Assembly (NCBI RefSeq): GCF_900129855.1
Contig: NZ_LT670819.1
Span: 4,526,001 to 4,590,000, forward strand
DNA length: 64,000 bases
Direction of reading: 5' to 3'
From: Streptomyces sp. 3214.6
GTDB taxonomy: Bacteria; Actinomycetota; Actinomycetes; Streptomycetales; Streptomycetaceae
The position numbers and the translations under genes were made by a program. The notes beneath the pieces are model-generated. The model did not search any database. It was given only the letters and a program-made list of their open reading frames with translations, and was not told the DNA's origin. Shown here in pieces: positions 16,737 through 25,256 of this stretch. The stretch's first letter is position 1; each line of letters begins with the position of its first letter.

Positions 16737-17112
16737 GGGGATTTTCCCCGCCGCCCCGCCCGCGACGATCGTTTCGCCACGAGGCTCCGACTCGGTCGGC
16801 AGCATCGTGCCCAGGCGAGTGCGGGACTCATCCGGACCGGGACGGCAAGGCACGGACCGCCCCACTCGGCCGGCTTGGGCGTTTCGCGTGCGAATACCGT
16901 GCGGTGCCTCGGACATGCGTGAGCCGCCGCGTTTCTTCCAACGCACCCGGGTGGGGCCACCGAACGACGCCGCGGCCAACCCCGCAGGTGCGCCGGCGGC
17001 GCACGTACGACCGGGTACGACGGGTGCTCGCGGAGGTGGAGCAGGGGTGGCCGGCTAGGCGTGCTGGAGTTCAGCGTCGGACCGGCGCGGCCTCCGTGCG
17101 GGGTGTTGGTAT
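16737..17112. other. intergenic region without recognisable gene
   Basis: Open frames here have no family resemblance or codon bias. The stretch contains one copy of the 25-bp inverted repeat (16946-16970) that also borders the other side of the HEAT-repeat gene. Confidence 0.4.
16946..16970 (+). repeat. 25-bp inverted repeat, left copy
   Basis: Begins CCCGGGTGGGGCCACCGAAC and continues to 16970. It is identical, in inverted orientation, to 19122-19146. The pair brackets the HEAT-repeat gene. Confidence 0.7.
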
Positions 17113-19032
17113 TCAGAGCGAGGCTGCTATGGCTGCCGCGGCCGCGGTAAGGATGCGGTGCAGGACGGGGACCGGGATCGCCGGGTTGGTGACCGCTGCG
17201 CATGCCGTGTCGCGGTCGTGCAGCAGCCCGGCCAGGACGCGGGCTGGAAGCTGCGGACTGCGCACCGCGGTGCCGCGGACGTGGGCCTCCGGGTCGTTCA
17301 GCAGCCGCACCGCGTCGGCCGGTGACAGTCGGGGGTCCTCCGCCGCGCGGCGGCGCACTTCGGCTTCGGGATCCCGGGCCAGGCGTGCGACGTCGGCCGG
17401 TGTCGACTCCGGATCGTCCAGGGCCAGGCGGCGCATCCGACCGCTGGGGTCGGCGGTGTAGCGCAGCAGGCCTGTGCGGGGGAAGTTGGGGTGGCTGCGG
17501 GGGCGGTCGGGGTGGCTGAAGCTGCCGTCCCACCAGCGCCAGACCTCCAGCAGCATGTCGGCCGGCGCGTCCTCGCACGATTCGGCGAGGAACAGGCGGA
17601 CCACCCGGTCCTCGTCCCGTGCCAGGCGCGCCACGACATCCGGCGGGAGATGCCGGGCTCGGGCCACACTGCGGCGGACCAGCGGGTGGGACGACGCGGC
17701 CAGACGGCGCATCGCGTCGGCGTCGCCGTGCAGGTCCTCGACCCAGGGCAGGGTGTGCGACAGCGATGTCGGGTCGAAGTCGTGGCGCACCGCGGCACGT
17801 TGCTCCTCGGTGAGGTCGGGGCGCAGCGCCACCGCGGAGCGGATGTCGTCCTGCGGGTCCTCCGCCAGCACGGCGACGGCGTGCGCGCCCAGGCCCGGGT
17901 TGGCGGCCAGCGCCCGACGTACCTCCGCGTCCCCGTCCCGGACCAGCTCCGCCTCCAGCTCGGGCGTGAGGCGGCACCGTTCGAGCGCCCGCTGCGGGTC
18001 GGGCAGGGCGGCGAAAACCTCTCGGGGCATGGGTACGCCGGTGTGGTGGGCGAGCAGCGCTGCCGTTCGCACCGCGTAGTCGGTGTCGGCCAGCAGCCGC
18101 TCCCGCAGCGGCGCAGCGAGGTCCTCCCACCGGGCACACGCCGCCGCCCGCACCCGGGGATCGGCGTCGGCCGCGAGGCCAGGGAGGTGCTGTGCGGGGA
18201 GCCCCGGGAGTTCGGCGGCTCGCGCGCGGGACGGGCCTGCAAGGAGGTCGTCGTACAGGTCCTCGGGGAGTTCGGCGCCCCAGATGCAGGCGCGCTCCGC
18301 CCAGAGCACGCGTCGATTCGGCGACGGCTCGGCGCGGACCAGGGATACCCACTGATCGGACGTGAGCTTGGGCCGGAAGGTGTCAGCGGGCCTTGACCGC
18401 ACCCGCGGATCCGGGTGCGCCACTGCGGCGTCGAGGACGGCGGGCCGGTCGCATCCGTGCAGGAACCCCTCCTCCACATCCAGCAGCCGGATCAGCAGTT
18501 CGTCCGTCGCGGCCGGATTGGACCCGATCCCCTCCGCCCAGTGCAGAGGCCACGCACGTCGGCCGGGCACCGCCGCCCACACCTCGGCGCGCTCGACCTC
18601 CGTCTCGCGCCCGGCGCCCGCGGCGGCCTCCTCCAGCCGCTCCGGCAGTCGGTCGAGGGCCGTTACCCGAGGCCCGCCCGCGACGGGCACCTCCGCCAGC
18701 AGCACCTGCCCGTCGAGGGAGAGCGCCACGAACCCGGGGTCGCCGGTCAACTCCGGCACGCCGCTCCCGGCGTGCCGGACCCGGGTCCACCAGGAGTCGT
18801 TGCCACCGATCCGATGTCCGAGGACGGCCACCAGGAACTCACCGTCGACATCGCAAAGACGGCGCCACCACGCGGCATCGAGCGCTTCCCGGGCCACGCC
18901 GTCCGGCGCCGCGATCCCCCGCGCGATCCGCCAGCCGGCCTCCGGCGGGAACAGGCTGCCCGGGCGCACGTCCTCGACGACAGTGAGTCCGGCGCGTGCG
19001 AGTAGTTCGTGGGGTTCCTCTCGGTGCTGCAC
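17113..19032 (-). CDS. HEAT/leucine-rich-variant repeat protein
   Basis: A 639-residue protein. Residues about 1-200 are a non-repeat region with WWRRLCDVDGEFLVAVLGHRIGGN. From about 215 onward there are short helical repeats of about 24 residues of the LRV/HEAT type, such as AHPDPRVRSRPADT, DADPRVRAAACARW and RDPEAEVRRRAAEDPRLSPA. Such proteins are protein-binding scaffolds, and no partner is evident. Start is GTG 19032. The frame is open further upstream only because it runs into the remains of a DUF5753 gene. It stands alone, flanked by 25-bp inverted repeats. Confidence 0.8.
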   Translation of the reverse strand: MQHREEPHELLARAGLTVVEDVRPGSLFPPEAGWRIARGIAAPDGVAREALDAAWWRRLCDVDGEFLVAVLGHRIGGNDSWWTRVRHAGSGVPELTGDPGFVALSLDGQVLLAEVPVAGGPRVTALDRLPERLEEAAAGAGRETEVERAEVWAAVPGRRAWPLHWAEGIGSNPAATDELLIRLLDVEEGFLHGCDRPAVLDAAVAHPDPRVRSRPADTFRPKLTSDQWVSLVRAEPSPNRRVLWAERACIWGAELPEDLYDDLLAGPSRARAAELPGLPAQHLPGLAADADPRVRAAACARWEDLAAPLRERLLADTDYAVRTAALLAHHTGVPMPREVFAALPDPQRALERCRLTPELEAELVRDGDAEVRRALAANPGLGAHAVAVLAEDPQDDIRSAVALRPDLTEEQRAAVRHDFDPTSLSHTLPWVEDLHGDADAMRRLAASSHPLVRRSVARARHLPPDVVARLARDEDRVVRLFLAESCEDAPADMLLEVWRWWDGSFSHPDRPRSHPNFPRTGLLRYTADPSGRMRRLALDDPESTPADVARLARDPEAEVRRRAAEDPRLSPADAVRLLNDPEAHVRGTAVRSPQLPARVLAGLLHDRDTACAAVTNPAIPVPVLHRILTAAAAAIAASL

Positions 19033-19121
19033 GCGGTCATGATCCCCGCCGACTCGCGGTGGGACAAGGCCCTCAGCCCAGGCCCAACCGGCCCTCACCC
19101 GCGTACACATCATTGACTGCC

Positions 19122-19146
19122 GCGTCGTTCGGTGGCCCCACCCGGG
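19122..19146 (-). repeat. 25-bp inverted repeat, right copy
   Basis: Reverse complement of 16946-16970. Its outer end (19146) is exactly where the DUF5753 homology of the neighbouring broken gene stops. Confidence 0.7.
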
Positions 19147-19595
19147 CGGCTGGAATCGGCCCCCACTCCGGTCGAACTGGGCCAGCATCAGCGAAGGGTT
19201 CCCGGGCCAGGTCCGCAATACGGCTTCCGTCAGCACGAACACCGATTCCCGCCCCGACTCGTACAAGACGCTCTGCCGTTCCACACGGGCAGCCACGGCA
19301 CGGCCGATGGCTTCAGGGGTCGCGTTCGGCGCACTCGAGAAGACGTGACGGGCGTATTCCGCACTCTGGAGCACGGCAGGCAGCACGACACATTGGAAGG
19401 ACCGGACCAGCCGAGCGGACCGCACCGCCTCATCGAGGACTGCCCCCGGCGGCAGCCTCCTTGTCGGACGACCAGGAGCTCGCGCACTTCACGAGAGGTC
19501 GGCTCGTCGAGGTCGAGAGCCAGCGACAAGCGCCCCAGGACGTCGAGGCTGGGAACCATGCGCCCGTTCTTCGTCGTGCCAGTAGTGGCGGTCAT
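19147..19595 (-). pseudogene. XRE-family regulator with DUF5753, broken
   Basis: Two frames together encode pieces of an XRE/DUF5753 (Scr1-type) regulator. One frame from 19595 has PSLDVLGRLSLALDLDEPTS, the end of a helix-turn-helix domain. A different frame below about 19440 has LVRSFQCVVLPAVLQSAEYA, then RAVAARVERQSVLYESGRES and FVLTEAVLRTW, typical of DUF5753. A frameshift near 19450 separates them, the first helices are missing, and the C-terminal half is cut off at the inverted repeat ending at 19146. Confidence 0.7.
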
Positions 19596-19669
19596 GGGTC
19601 TGACAGAAGTACGAGAAAACTAACGAAATACGGCGAAAGCGTTGGTCTGGGCAAACTGGCCCCTGCCGT

Positions 19670-19703
19670 CGAAAGGCCCCACTGCTCGGCGTGGGGCCTT
19701 TCG
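19670..19703. terminator. 13-bp perfect hairpin downstream of HTTM gene
   Basis: CGAAAGGCCCCAC / GTGGGGCCTTTCG with an 8-base loop, 18 bases after the HTTM stop on the minus strand. Confidence 0.85.
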
Positions 19704-19720
19704 TCCGGCTCGGTTACGGC

Positions 19721-20911
19721 TCAACTGCTCTTCGGGGGCATCTGGGGGGACGCGGGCTCGGCGGCGAGCGTGGTGTCCTTCCGCCCTGCAGGGAGTGTGA
19801 CTCGGCTCTTCGAGCCGAGTACGCCGGGCCTGCCCTGCACAGGTACGGTTCTGGCTCCTGTCGCTCGTCCGAGTGCCGGATGCCAGCTGTCCGTCTGCCG
19901 CATCGCGCGTCTGCAGAGGTGGGGCAGGAAGGTGTAGAAGCGGTCGGGAAGGAACGCGGCGTCCGCGACGATCATCGCGCCGGAGAACAGAGGCAGCCCC
20001 ATAAGCGCGGCGATGCCAATGTGCATGCCCAGCAGCATGGCGAGAACGGGGTACTTGAGCCTGCCGAAGAGAACGAACGGGAAGGCCACCTGCAAGAGCA
20101 CGGTCATGTAGCCGGCGATGGCGACCGCGAGCGTGTGCTCGTCCACGAAGTGGGAGAGCGCGGGCCAGGGCCGGAAGAGTTCGAGGTTGAGGACGTAGTG
20201 GAGTGCGGTGCCGCTGCTCCAGGAAGGTCCCTGGACCTTGTAAAGGCCGGCTGATCCGTAGAGGAAGCAGACCTGTGTCGCGATGAGGAGCATGCCGCAG
20301 TTGTGCACCACCGTGCTCAAGGTGGTTCGGGCGTCGCGGAGTTGCAGCGTGAAGGGACTCCTCGCCGATTCCGGCGCGGTCCCCGCGCGAACCGTCTTCA
20401 GCCTGTTCCTGCGCGCGTCCAGCGACCAGCGCCGACCGCATGCCGTGAGGACCAGGTAGAAGGCCATCAGCAGGATCAGGTTGTCGCCCCCGTCCGTCAT
20501 GAAGATCGCCCGGGCATGGAACGAGGTCACCATGACGGCGAACAGGACGGACAGGACGCGGGTCCGCCAGCCCAGCATGAACAGCGCGGACGTGACCAGG
20601 GCCAGCACGTAGCAGAGCTCGAAGTAGGTGCGGCCGTCGGACAGGGTCAGGATGCTGAACCAGCCCGTCTGCTCGAAGAGCTGGCGCGCCAAGGCGGGCG
20701 TCCACGCGGAACCGGGACCCCAGATCTCGGCACGGTGCGGGAACTCGCGCAGCAGAAAGAGCAGGTAGAGCAGTCCATAGCCGATCCGCAGCACCGACGC
20801 GGCGTACAGGGACACCGGGCGGCCGGTCAGAAGGTCCCACACGGCGGTGATCCGGTCGGCGAGCCACCGATCGGCGCCTGTGCACGCGGTCCTCTGCGCC
20901 TCATTTTCCAT
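19721..20911 (-). CDS. HTTM-domain membrane protein (SdpB / gamma-carboxylase-like)
   Basis: A 396-residue polytopic membrane protein. Residues about 35-330 are an HTTM region with many hydrophobic helices, including ASVLRIGYGLLYLLFLL, CYVLALVTSALFMLGW, LILLMAFYLVLTACGRRW and FLYGSAGLYKVQG. The last about 60 residues are a hydrophilic tail. HTTM proteins include vitamin K-dependent gamma-carboxylases and SdpB, which matures the Bacillus SdpC toxin. The upstream DUF5819 gene overlaps by 11 bases, reproducing an SdpA-SdpB order. That it modifies a secreted peptide is inference. Confidence 0.8.
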   Translation of the reverse strand: MENEAQRTACTGADRWLADRITAVWDLLTGRPVSLYAASVLRIGYGLLYLLFLLREFPHRAEIWGPGSAWTPALARQLFEQTGWFSILTLSDGRTYFELCYVLALVTSALFMLGWRTRVLSVLFAVMVTSFHARAIFMTDGGDNLILLMAFYLVLTACGRRWSLDARRNRLKTVRAGTAPESARSPFTLQLRDARTTLSTVVHNCGMLLIATQVCFLYGSAGLYKVQGPSWSSGTALHYVLNLELFRPWPALSHFVDEHTLAVAIAGYMTVLLQVAFPFVLFGRLKYPVLAMLLGMHIGIAALMGLPLFSGAMIVADAAFLPDRFYTFLPHLCRRAMRQTDSWHPALGRATGARTVPVQGRPGVLGSKSRVTLPAGRKDTTLAAEPASPQMPPKSS

Positions 20912-21614
20912 GGCGGGTCACCTTCCACCAGGGCAGGAGCCGGTTCTCGGCCGGCGTCGGCGGGCGATTGCCGGCGGCGGGGCCGGACGGGATGGGCATG
21001 GTGAGGACGCGGAGCTGAATGAAGTCGAAGGTGCCGCTGTTGTGGGCGGCGACGCGGTCCGCGGCGATGTTGGTCAGGTACTTCTGCATCATCAAGGCGC
21101 GTTCCGTGCGCGCCTTGTCGTCTCCTCCGTGCGTGTCGACGTAGCTGGACCAGGCACGGCGCAGCATGTTCTGAGCCGTGTGGCTCGGGAACGGCTGATG
21201 TTCGACTGCGGAACCATCCACGGCGGTCAAGTCGAACCAGGGACCTACACGGACCGATCCGTCGGAGACGGTGTGTGCGGTTCTCGCCAGAATCTGGCGA
21301 TTGACGGATTCGGGGTCCGGGGCGAAGAGCCGCCAGTTCTGTTCGAAGAAGGGGTACACCCATGCATTGATCAGCGGGCTGTATCGCTTGGAGACGGTGT
21401 TGGCCGGTGCCACGTGAAAGAAAACGAGGATCACGTGGACGACGCTCGCCGCCAGGCATAGGACCACGGCGGCGCGCAGTCCGGATTTCAGGGCACGGGC
21501 ACCCCTCGGCGACTTGTGCGGTGCGGCCGTGGCGTCAGGACGTTCCTGCGTGGCCGGACCGGAGTCGGACTGCTGGATTTCCTCCACGTCCGCTGAGTCA
21601 ATTCCGCTCGACAC
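20901..21614 (-). CDS. DUF5819 family protein (SdpA-like partner of HTTM)
   Basis: A 237-residue protein. Residues 1-45 are disordered, then one membrane helix (LRAAVVLCLAASVVHVILVF). The family signature follows: RYSPLINAWVYPFFEQNWRL, then FAPDPESVNRQILART. The rest is an extracytoplasmic domain. DUF5819 proteins are usually next to HTTM genes, and the arrangement resembles SdpA, the partner of SdpB in toxin maturation. Start is GTG 21614. It is the first gene of a two-gene operon with the HTTM gene. No SdpC-like precursor is visible nearby. Confidence 0.8.
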   Translation of the reverse strand: MSSGIDSADVEEIQQSDSGPATQERPDATAAPHKSPRGARALKSGLRAAVVLCLAASVVHVILVFFHVAPANTVSKRYSPLINAWVYPFFEQNWRLFAPDPESVNRQILARTAHTVSDGSVRVGPWFDLTAVDGSAVEHQPFPSHTAQNMLRRAWSSYVDTHGGDDKARTERALMMQKYLTNIAADRVAAHNSGTFDFIQLRVLTMPIPSGPAAGNRPPTPAENRLLPWWKVTRHGK

Positions 21615-21732
21615 CGCCTACCTGTCTTTCTCCTGGCTTTTTCGCTGAATGCCACCGACAGCGCGCGGCGGAATCGATGAGAATTCCGCCGCGCGTCGTC
21701 ATTCGGTGAGTGGACTGACCGTTGTGGGCTGT

Positions 21733-23094
21733 CTAGTCCTCGTAGCCCATGGAGTGGTCGTCGCCCTCGTAGCCCTTGGGCGTCTCTTCGTAGCCGTAGT
21801 TCTCGTCAGGCTGCTTGGCGTGGTCGTACCCGGCGTGGTCGTACTTGCCGTGGTCGTACTTGCCGTGGTCGTACTTGCCGTGGCCGTACTCGCCGTGGCC
21901 GTACTCGCCGTGGCCGTACTCGCCGTGGCCGTACTCGCCGTGGTCGGGCCTGCCCCCGTGGTCGGGCCTTCCAGGCTTGACGCCGTGGTTCGGGCCGCCG
22001 GGCGCGTGGTCGTGTCCGCCGCCGTTACCGCCGGAGGTGTTCCCGGCCGTGTTGCCCACGGTGGCCCCGGAGCTGGTGTTCCCCGCGGTGTTGCCCGCGG
22101 TGTTCCCGGCGGTGTTGCCTTCGGTGTTCCCGGAAGTGGTGCCTTCGGTGTTCCCGGAAGTGGTGCCGGCAACGTTGCCCGAAGAGGCGCCGGGGGAGAG
22201 GATCGGCCCGCTCAGGACGCCACCGGTGACCAGCCCGCCGCTGAGCAGCCCGCCGCTCGTGGCGCCTGCGATCGTTCCGGTCGTGGCGCCGGTGGTCGTT
22301 CCCGCCGTGGTGCCGGCGGTCGATCCCGTCGTCGTTCCACCAGTGGTGGAGGTAGCGCACCCGCCGAGGAAGATCCTGTTGTTGTCGAGCGTCACGGAGC
22401 CATTACGGGCCAGCGCCCGCCCCTCGATGTTCGTCCCTGTCGTCACGGTGATCGAGGTCAGAGCCATGATGGTGCCCACGAATGTGGAGTTGGTGCCGAG
22501 CGTGGCCGAACTCCCGATCTGCCAGAAGACGTTGCACGCCGAAGCCCCGTTGGTGAGGAGCACTCGGCTGGAGGACGCAGTCGTCAGAGCTTCAGGAATC
22601 TGGAACACCCAGACGGCGTTCGGGTTCCCCGCGGCGTCCAGGATCAGGTCACCGGTGAGCCCGACACCGGAGACAGCGGTGTGGACGCCCGGAAGCAGCG
22701 TCTGGCCGTTGCCGATTGCCGACGCGAGTGCGAAGTTCGTGGCCTGGCCGGCCGCATTGTCGTACGCCGTGACCAGGTCGGACTTGGCCTGAAGTGCGAC
22801 AGCGTCCGCCGCGTGTACAGCGCCGAGTACCAGGCCTGGCGGGAATCCGGTGATGGACGGATTCGGGTGCGTCCCAAGGTCGTGGGAGATCAGCGAGGGG
22901 CCGGTATTGGTGACTCCCTGACCCGCCAGAACGGAGAAACTCGCGGCCGTGGCCAGAGGCACCTGCGTAGCGATGGCCAGCGCCTGCGTCGGGGTCAGGG
23001 CGACCAGCACGGCGGCAATGGTCGCGGCGAGCGCGGAGGCCAGTACGCCGGACAAAGTACGGCGATCAGCCAATTGCGGGATCTTCAGCTTCAT
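21733..23094 (-). CDS. secreted ice-binding-like (DUF3494) protein with repeat tail
   Basis: A 453-residue protein. Residues 1-41 are a signal peptide ending TPTQALA. Residues about 42-245 are an ice-binding/DUF3494 beta-solenoid domain: FSVLAGQGVTNTGPSLISHD, LTGDLILDAAGNPNAVWVFQ, IGSSATLGTNSTFVGTIMAL. A Gly/Thr-rich region (TTGSTAGTTAGTTTG) and about ten NT(A/S)GNT-type units follow. The last about 100 residues are HGEYG and HGKYD pentapeptide repeats with many His and Tyr, which could bind metal or anchor the protein. The tail DNA is a 15-bp tandem repeat. A role in ice or surface adhesion is inferred from the family. Start is ATG 23094. Confidence 0.85.
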   Translation of the reverse strand: MKLKIPQLADRRTLSGVLASALAATIAAVLVALTPTQALAIATQVPLATAASFSVLAGQGVTNTGPSLISHDLGTHPNPSITGFPPGLVLGAVHAADAVALQAKSDLVTAYDNAAGQATNFALASAIGNGQTLLPGVHTAVSGVGLTGDLILDAAGNPNAVWVFQIPEALTTASSSRVLLTNGASACNVFWQIGSSATLGTNSTFVGTIMALTSITVTTGTNIEGRALARNGSVTLDNNRIFLGGCATSTTGGTTTGSTAGTTAGTTTGATTGTIAGATSGGLLSGGLVTGGVLSGPILSPGASSGNVAGTTSGNTEGTTSGNTEGNTAGNTAGNTAGNTSSGATVGNTAGNTSGGNGGGHDHAPGGPNHGVKPGRPDHGGRPDHGEYGHGEYGHGEYGHGEYGHGKYDHGKYDHGKYDHAGYDHAKQPDENYGYEETPKGYEGDDHSMGYED

Positions 23095-23552
23095 CGAAAG
23101 GCCATTTCCTGTGTAGGCAGCGGCGAACCGGTCTTACCGAACATTCGGGGAGCCTTGTCGCTGTTTGCGTCGCCGCATATTACGCAGAAATGTCCACGCA
23201 ACAGCCTCAAGCAGGACAGACGAATATGCCAATCACGCGAGCAGCGCACAACGCTACGAAAATACTTTGATTGCATTTTCCGGCTATTGGTCACACTCTC
23301 GAATGGGCGGTGCCGGCGGCAACGAAACCCCCGGCCATCCCGCGTCGCCCTGCCCAGGAGGGCCGGAGGCGGTGGCGGCTCCCACGGTCGGCCGCCCATG
23401 AACGCAGGTGAACGGCCCCGTCCGAGTCGCTCAAGACCACCACCACAGTTGGAAAGCGGGTGGAGGGCAACGTACGCGCCCCAACCCGCTTGACATGGTT
23501 GAACCGTCGTGAGGTGATCCACCCACTGTGATCCTCTGGGGGGAGAAATCTT
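23095..23552. other. intergenic region upstream of ice-binding gene
   Basis: No gene is supported. About 23150-23290 is notably AT-rich for this genome (runs such as GAAAATACTTTGATTGC) and is the likely regulatory region of the ice-binding gene. AGAATCTT-like spacing before 23553 belongs to the next plus-strand gene. Confidence 0.4.
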
Positions 23553-23852
23553 GTGTCGTACATAACCATGACGCTTGCTGGCGCCGATTCACCGAGTGAA
23601 CATCTCCAGCTGGCCGCCTTCACGGCGATGGCAGCGGTCGTCTTCATATCGCTGGGCCGGAGGCAACGCCGCACCGGGCGCAACCTGATCGCTCCGAACG
23701 AGACGATGAGAGCAGACGATCGGCTGATCCAACCGCCGCCGCCAAGCCCCGGCCATCGAACCGCAGGGCGCATGTGGATCGGTGTCGGGGGCGTCTTCGT
23801 CCTGCCGGCGGTGTTCAACTTTGTGGCGGCGATCCACCAGCTCATCGGCTGA
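23553..23852 (+). CDS. small two-helix membrane protein, hypothetical
   Basis: A 99-residue protein from GTG 23553, behind a strong GGGGGGAG site. Residues about 18-34 (LQLAAFTAMAAVVFISLG) and 74-95 (IGVGGVFVLPAVFNFVAAI) are two membrane helices separated by a basic loop. No family recognised. It lies immediately before att-like site B. Confidence 0.6.
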   Translation: MSYITMTLAGADSPSEHLQLAAFTAMAAVVFISLGRRQRRTGRNLIAPNETMRADDRLIQPPPPSPGHRTAGRMWIGVGGVFVLPAVFNFVAAIHQLIG

Positions 23853-23885
23853 GCCTCGGGCCCTGGCCCATCGCTCTGGGAAACC

Positions 23886-24019
23886 AGCGCACCACAACCG
23901 CACCAGATCGAGCGGGAAGCAGCGGGGAACGAGCCGCAGCACGAACCTTCGGCAATCCGGACGTTCACGCTGGTCAAAGGCCGATCCAGCCCCAAATGAT
24001 CGCAGCTTCCCAAGCTGAG
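23886..24019. repeat. att-like site B (tRNA-Gly anticodon-arm core)
   Basis: Core CGCAGCTTCCCAAGCTGAG at 24001-24019, preceded by paired GCACCACAA/GCACCAGA motifs at about 23886-23907 and GCGGGGAAC near 23926. Spacing of motif pair to core is about 118 bases, close to site A (about 124) and site C (about 98). Confidence 0.5.
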
Positions 24020-24124
24020 AGCGTGGACCGGGCTCCACCCCAGCGACCACCCAGCCAGCGTCTTGGCAAGGGTTGCCTGCAGCAGATGTGCAGACGTCCA
24101 CGCCTCGCTGGCAGACTGCGACCC

Positions 24125-24730
24125 ATGAAGCAGCCTGCCCGTCTGCCTTTGACCCCTCGGCCCATGCCCCCGCTCCGCGGCGACGAGTCAATCGTCGGCG
24201 TCCCGGACGCAACCGTGGTCGACTTCTGGCGGTTCGCCATGCCAGACCTCCGTATGAACAACACACGCGGCCTGTTCGCCGAATTCCTGGTCCACCAGGC
24301 GATCGGCTCTTACGAGCCCCGTGTGGAATGGGCAAGCCACGATGTCGAGACCGACGACGGACTACGCATCGAAGTCAAGGCCGGCGCCTACCTACAAGCC
24401 TGGGAGCAACGGACACCGTCCCAAATCCGCTTCGGTGGGCTCCGCGCTCGCACCTGGTCATCTGATGACGGTTACTCAGAGGCAAAGTCGTACAACGCCG
24501 ACGTCTACGTTTTCGCCGTCCAGACCGCCCGTGAACACGCTGTCTACAACCCACTCGACATGGCCCAGTGGGAGTTCTACGTACTCCCCCGCCCAGTAGT
24601 CGCCACCCTCGACGCGGATAGCCTCAGCCTGGGCGCGGTTCACGCGGCGGCGGGATCACCCGTGTCCTTTGCCACCCTCAATGACTGCATCCGGTCGGCT
24701 GATCCCCGCCTCGGCACGACCGGAGGCTGA
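24125..24730 (+). CDS. putative PD-(D/E)xK nuclease-fold protein
   Basis: A 201-residue protein from ATG 24125. After a disordered start, residues about 40-170 contain GLFAEFLVHQAIGSYEPRVEW, then DVETDDGLRIEVKAGAYLQAW. The D...E-V-K pattern is that of PD-(D/E)xK endonucleases (D in TDDG, then E and K of IEVK). After that comes RFGGLRARTWSS and a hydrophobic strand YNADVYVFAVQTA. The protein is unlike any named restriction enzyme I can recall. It sits between att-like sites B and C, the position of cargo genes. It could be a restriction or defence nuclease; a structural, non-catalytic role cannot be excluded. Confidence 0.6.
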   Translation: MKQPARLPLTPRPMPPLRGDESIVGVPDATVVDFWRFAMPDLRMNNTRGLFAEFLVHQAIGSYEPRVEWASHDVETDDGLRIEVKAGAYLQAWEQRTPSQIRFGGLRARTWSSDDGYSEAKSYNADVYVFAVQTAREHAVYNPLDMAQWEFYVLPRPVVATLDADSLSLGAVHAAAGSPVSFATLNDCIRSADPRLGTTGG

Positions 24731-24740
24731 GGGCCGAAGC

Positions 24741-24790
24741 CCGTGCCACAACGGTGCCAGATACAGGGGTCAACCACGGTCAACACCGGT
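24741..24790 (+). repeat. att-arm-like repeat pair without core
   Basis: CCGTGCCACAACGGTGCCAG followed by GGGGTCAACCACGGTCAACACC resembles the motif pair found upstream of sites A, B and C. No TTCCCAA core follows, so this looks like a decayed fourth site. Confidence 0.35.
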
Positions 24791-24889
24791 GCCCCGCAGT
24801 CGAGTACTCGCCCGCAGCCTCGGCCGACGAAACCGCAGTTCAGCCGGAAGATCGTCCAGCCGCTCTCCTAAAGTGGTTGTCCAGCGTGC

Positions 24890-25204
24890 TCACCGATTCC
24901 ACACCTGATGGAACTCTCCGGCCGGGATAGGCTCCAGCGGATCCTTCTCAGGATCGACCGCTTGGTCTGTCAGACCACCGTGCTCGTCCTCCAGGTGCTC
25001 CCAGCTGTATTGGTGGAGCTGGCCGGCCGAGGTCAGCTCCACCTGCTTGATGACAACCAACTCGCCGCGATCCGGTACGGCCTCGAAGTACCAGAGGCCG
25101 TCTTCCTCGTCAGCATGGCGAAAGTGGTGTCTCAGGGTGGCGCCCTCGTCGAGCGCTCGGTAGTACGCCATGATCTCCGTCGCGATGCGCTCTAGGTCAG
25201 CCAC
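24890..25204 (-). CDS. hypothetical protein, possibly DUF6881-like
   Basis: A 104-residue protein. It begins with a helix (LERIATEIMAYYRALDEG), followed by strands LWYFEAVPDRGELVVIKQVE and the sequence YSWEHLEDEHGGLTDQAVDP, and ends in PAGEFHQVWNR. The pattern of a W/Y-F-E strand and a terminal F-x-x-V/W is reminiscent of DUF6881, but I am not sure. Start is GTG 25204; it is divergent from the next gene by 52 bp. Lying between att-like sites, it is probably island cargo. Confidence 0.5.
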   Translation of the reverse strand: MADLERIATEIMAYYRALDEGATLRHHFRHADEEDGLWYFEAVPDRGELVVIKQVELTSAGQLHQYSWEHLEDEHGGLTDQAVDPEKDPLEPIPAGEFHQVWNR

Positions 25205-25256
25205 GAGGTCATCGTGCCAGCGAGCGCATACGGAAGTACGGCAGGAAGGGGGGACT

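Noticed and set aside
16184..18352. 722-residue minus-strand frame across the PP2C and HEAT genes
   Set aside because: Crosses a terminator and two convincing genes; Arg/Pro-rich composition.
23091..23522. 143-residue minus-strand frame upstream of the ice-binding gene
   Set aside because: Composition is irregular, there is no ribosome site or family, and it covers the likely promoter region.
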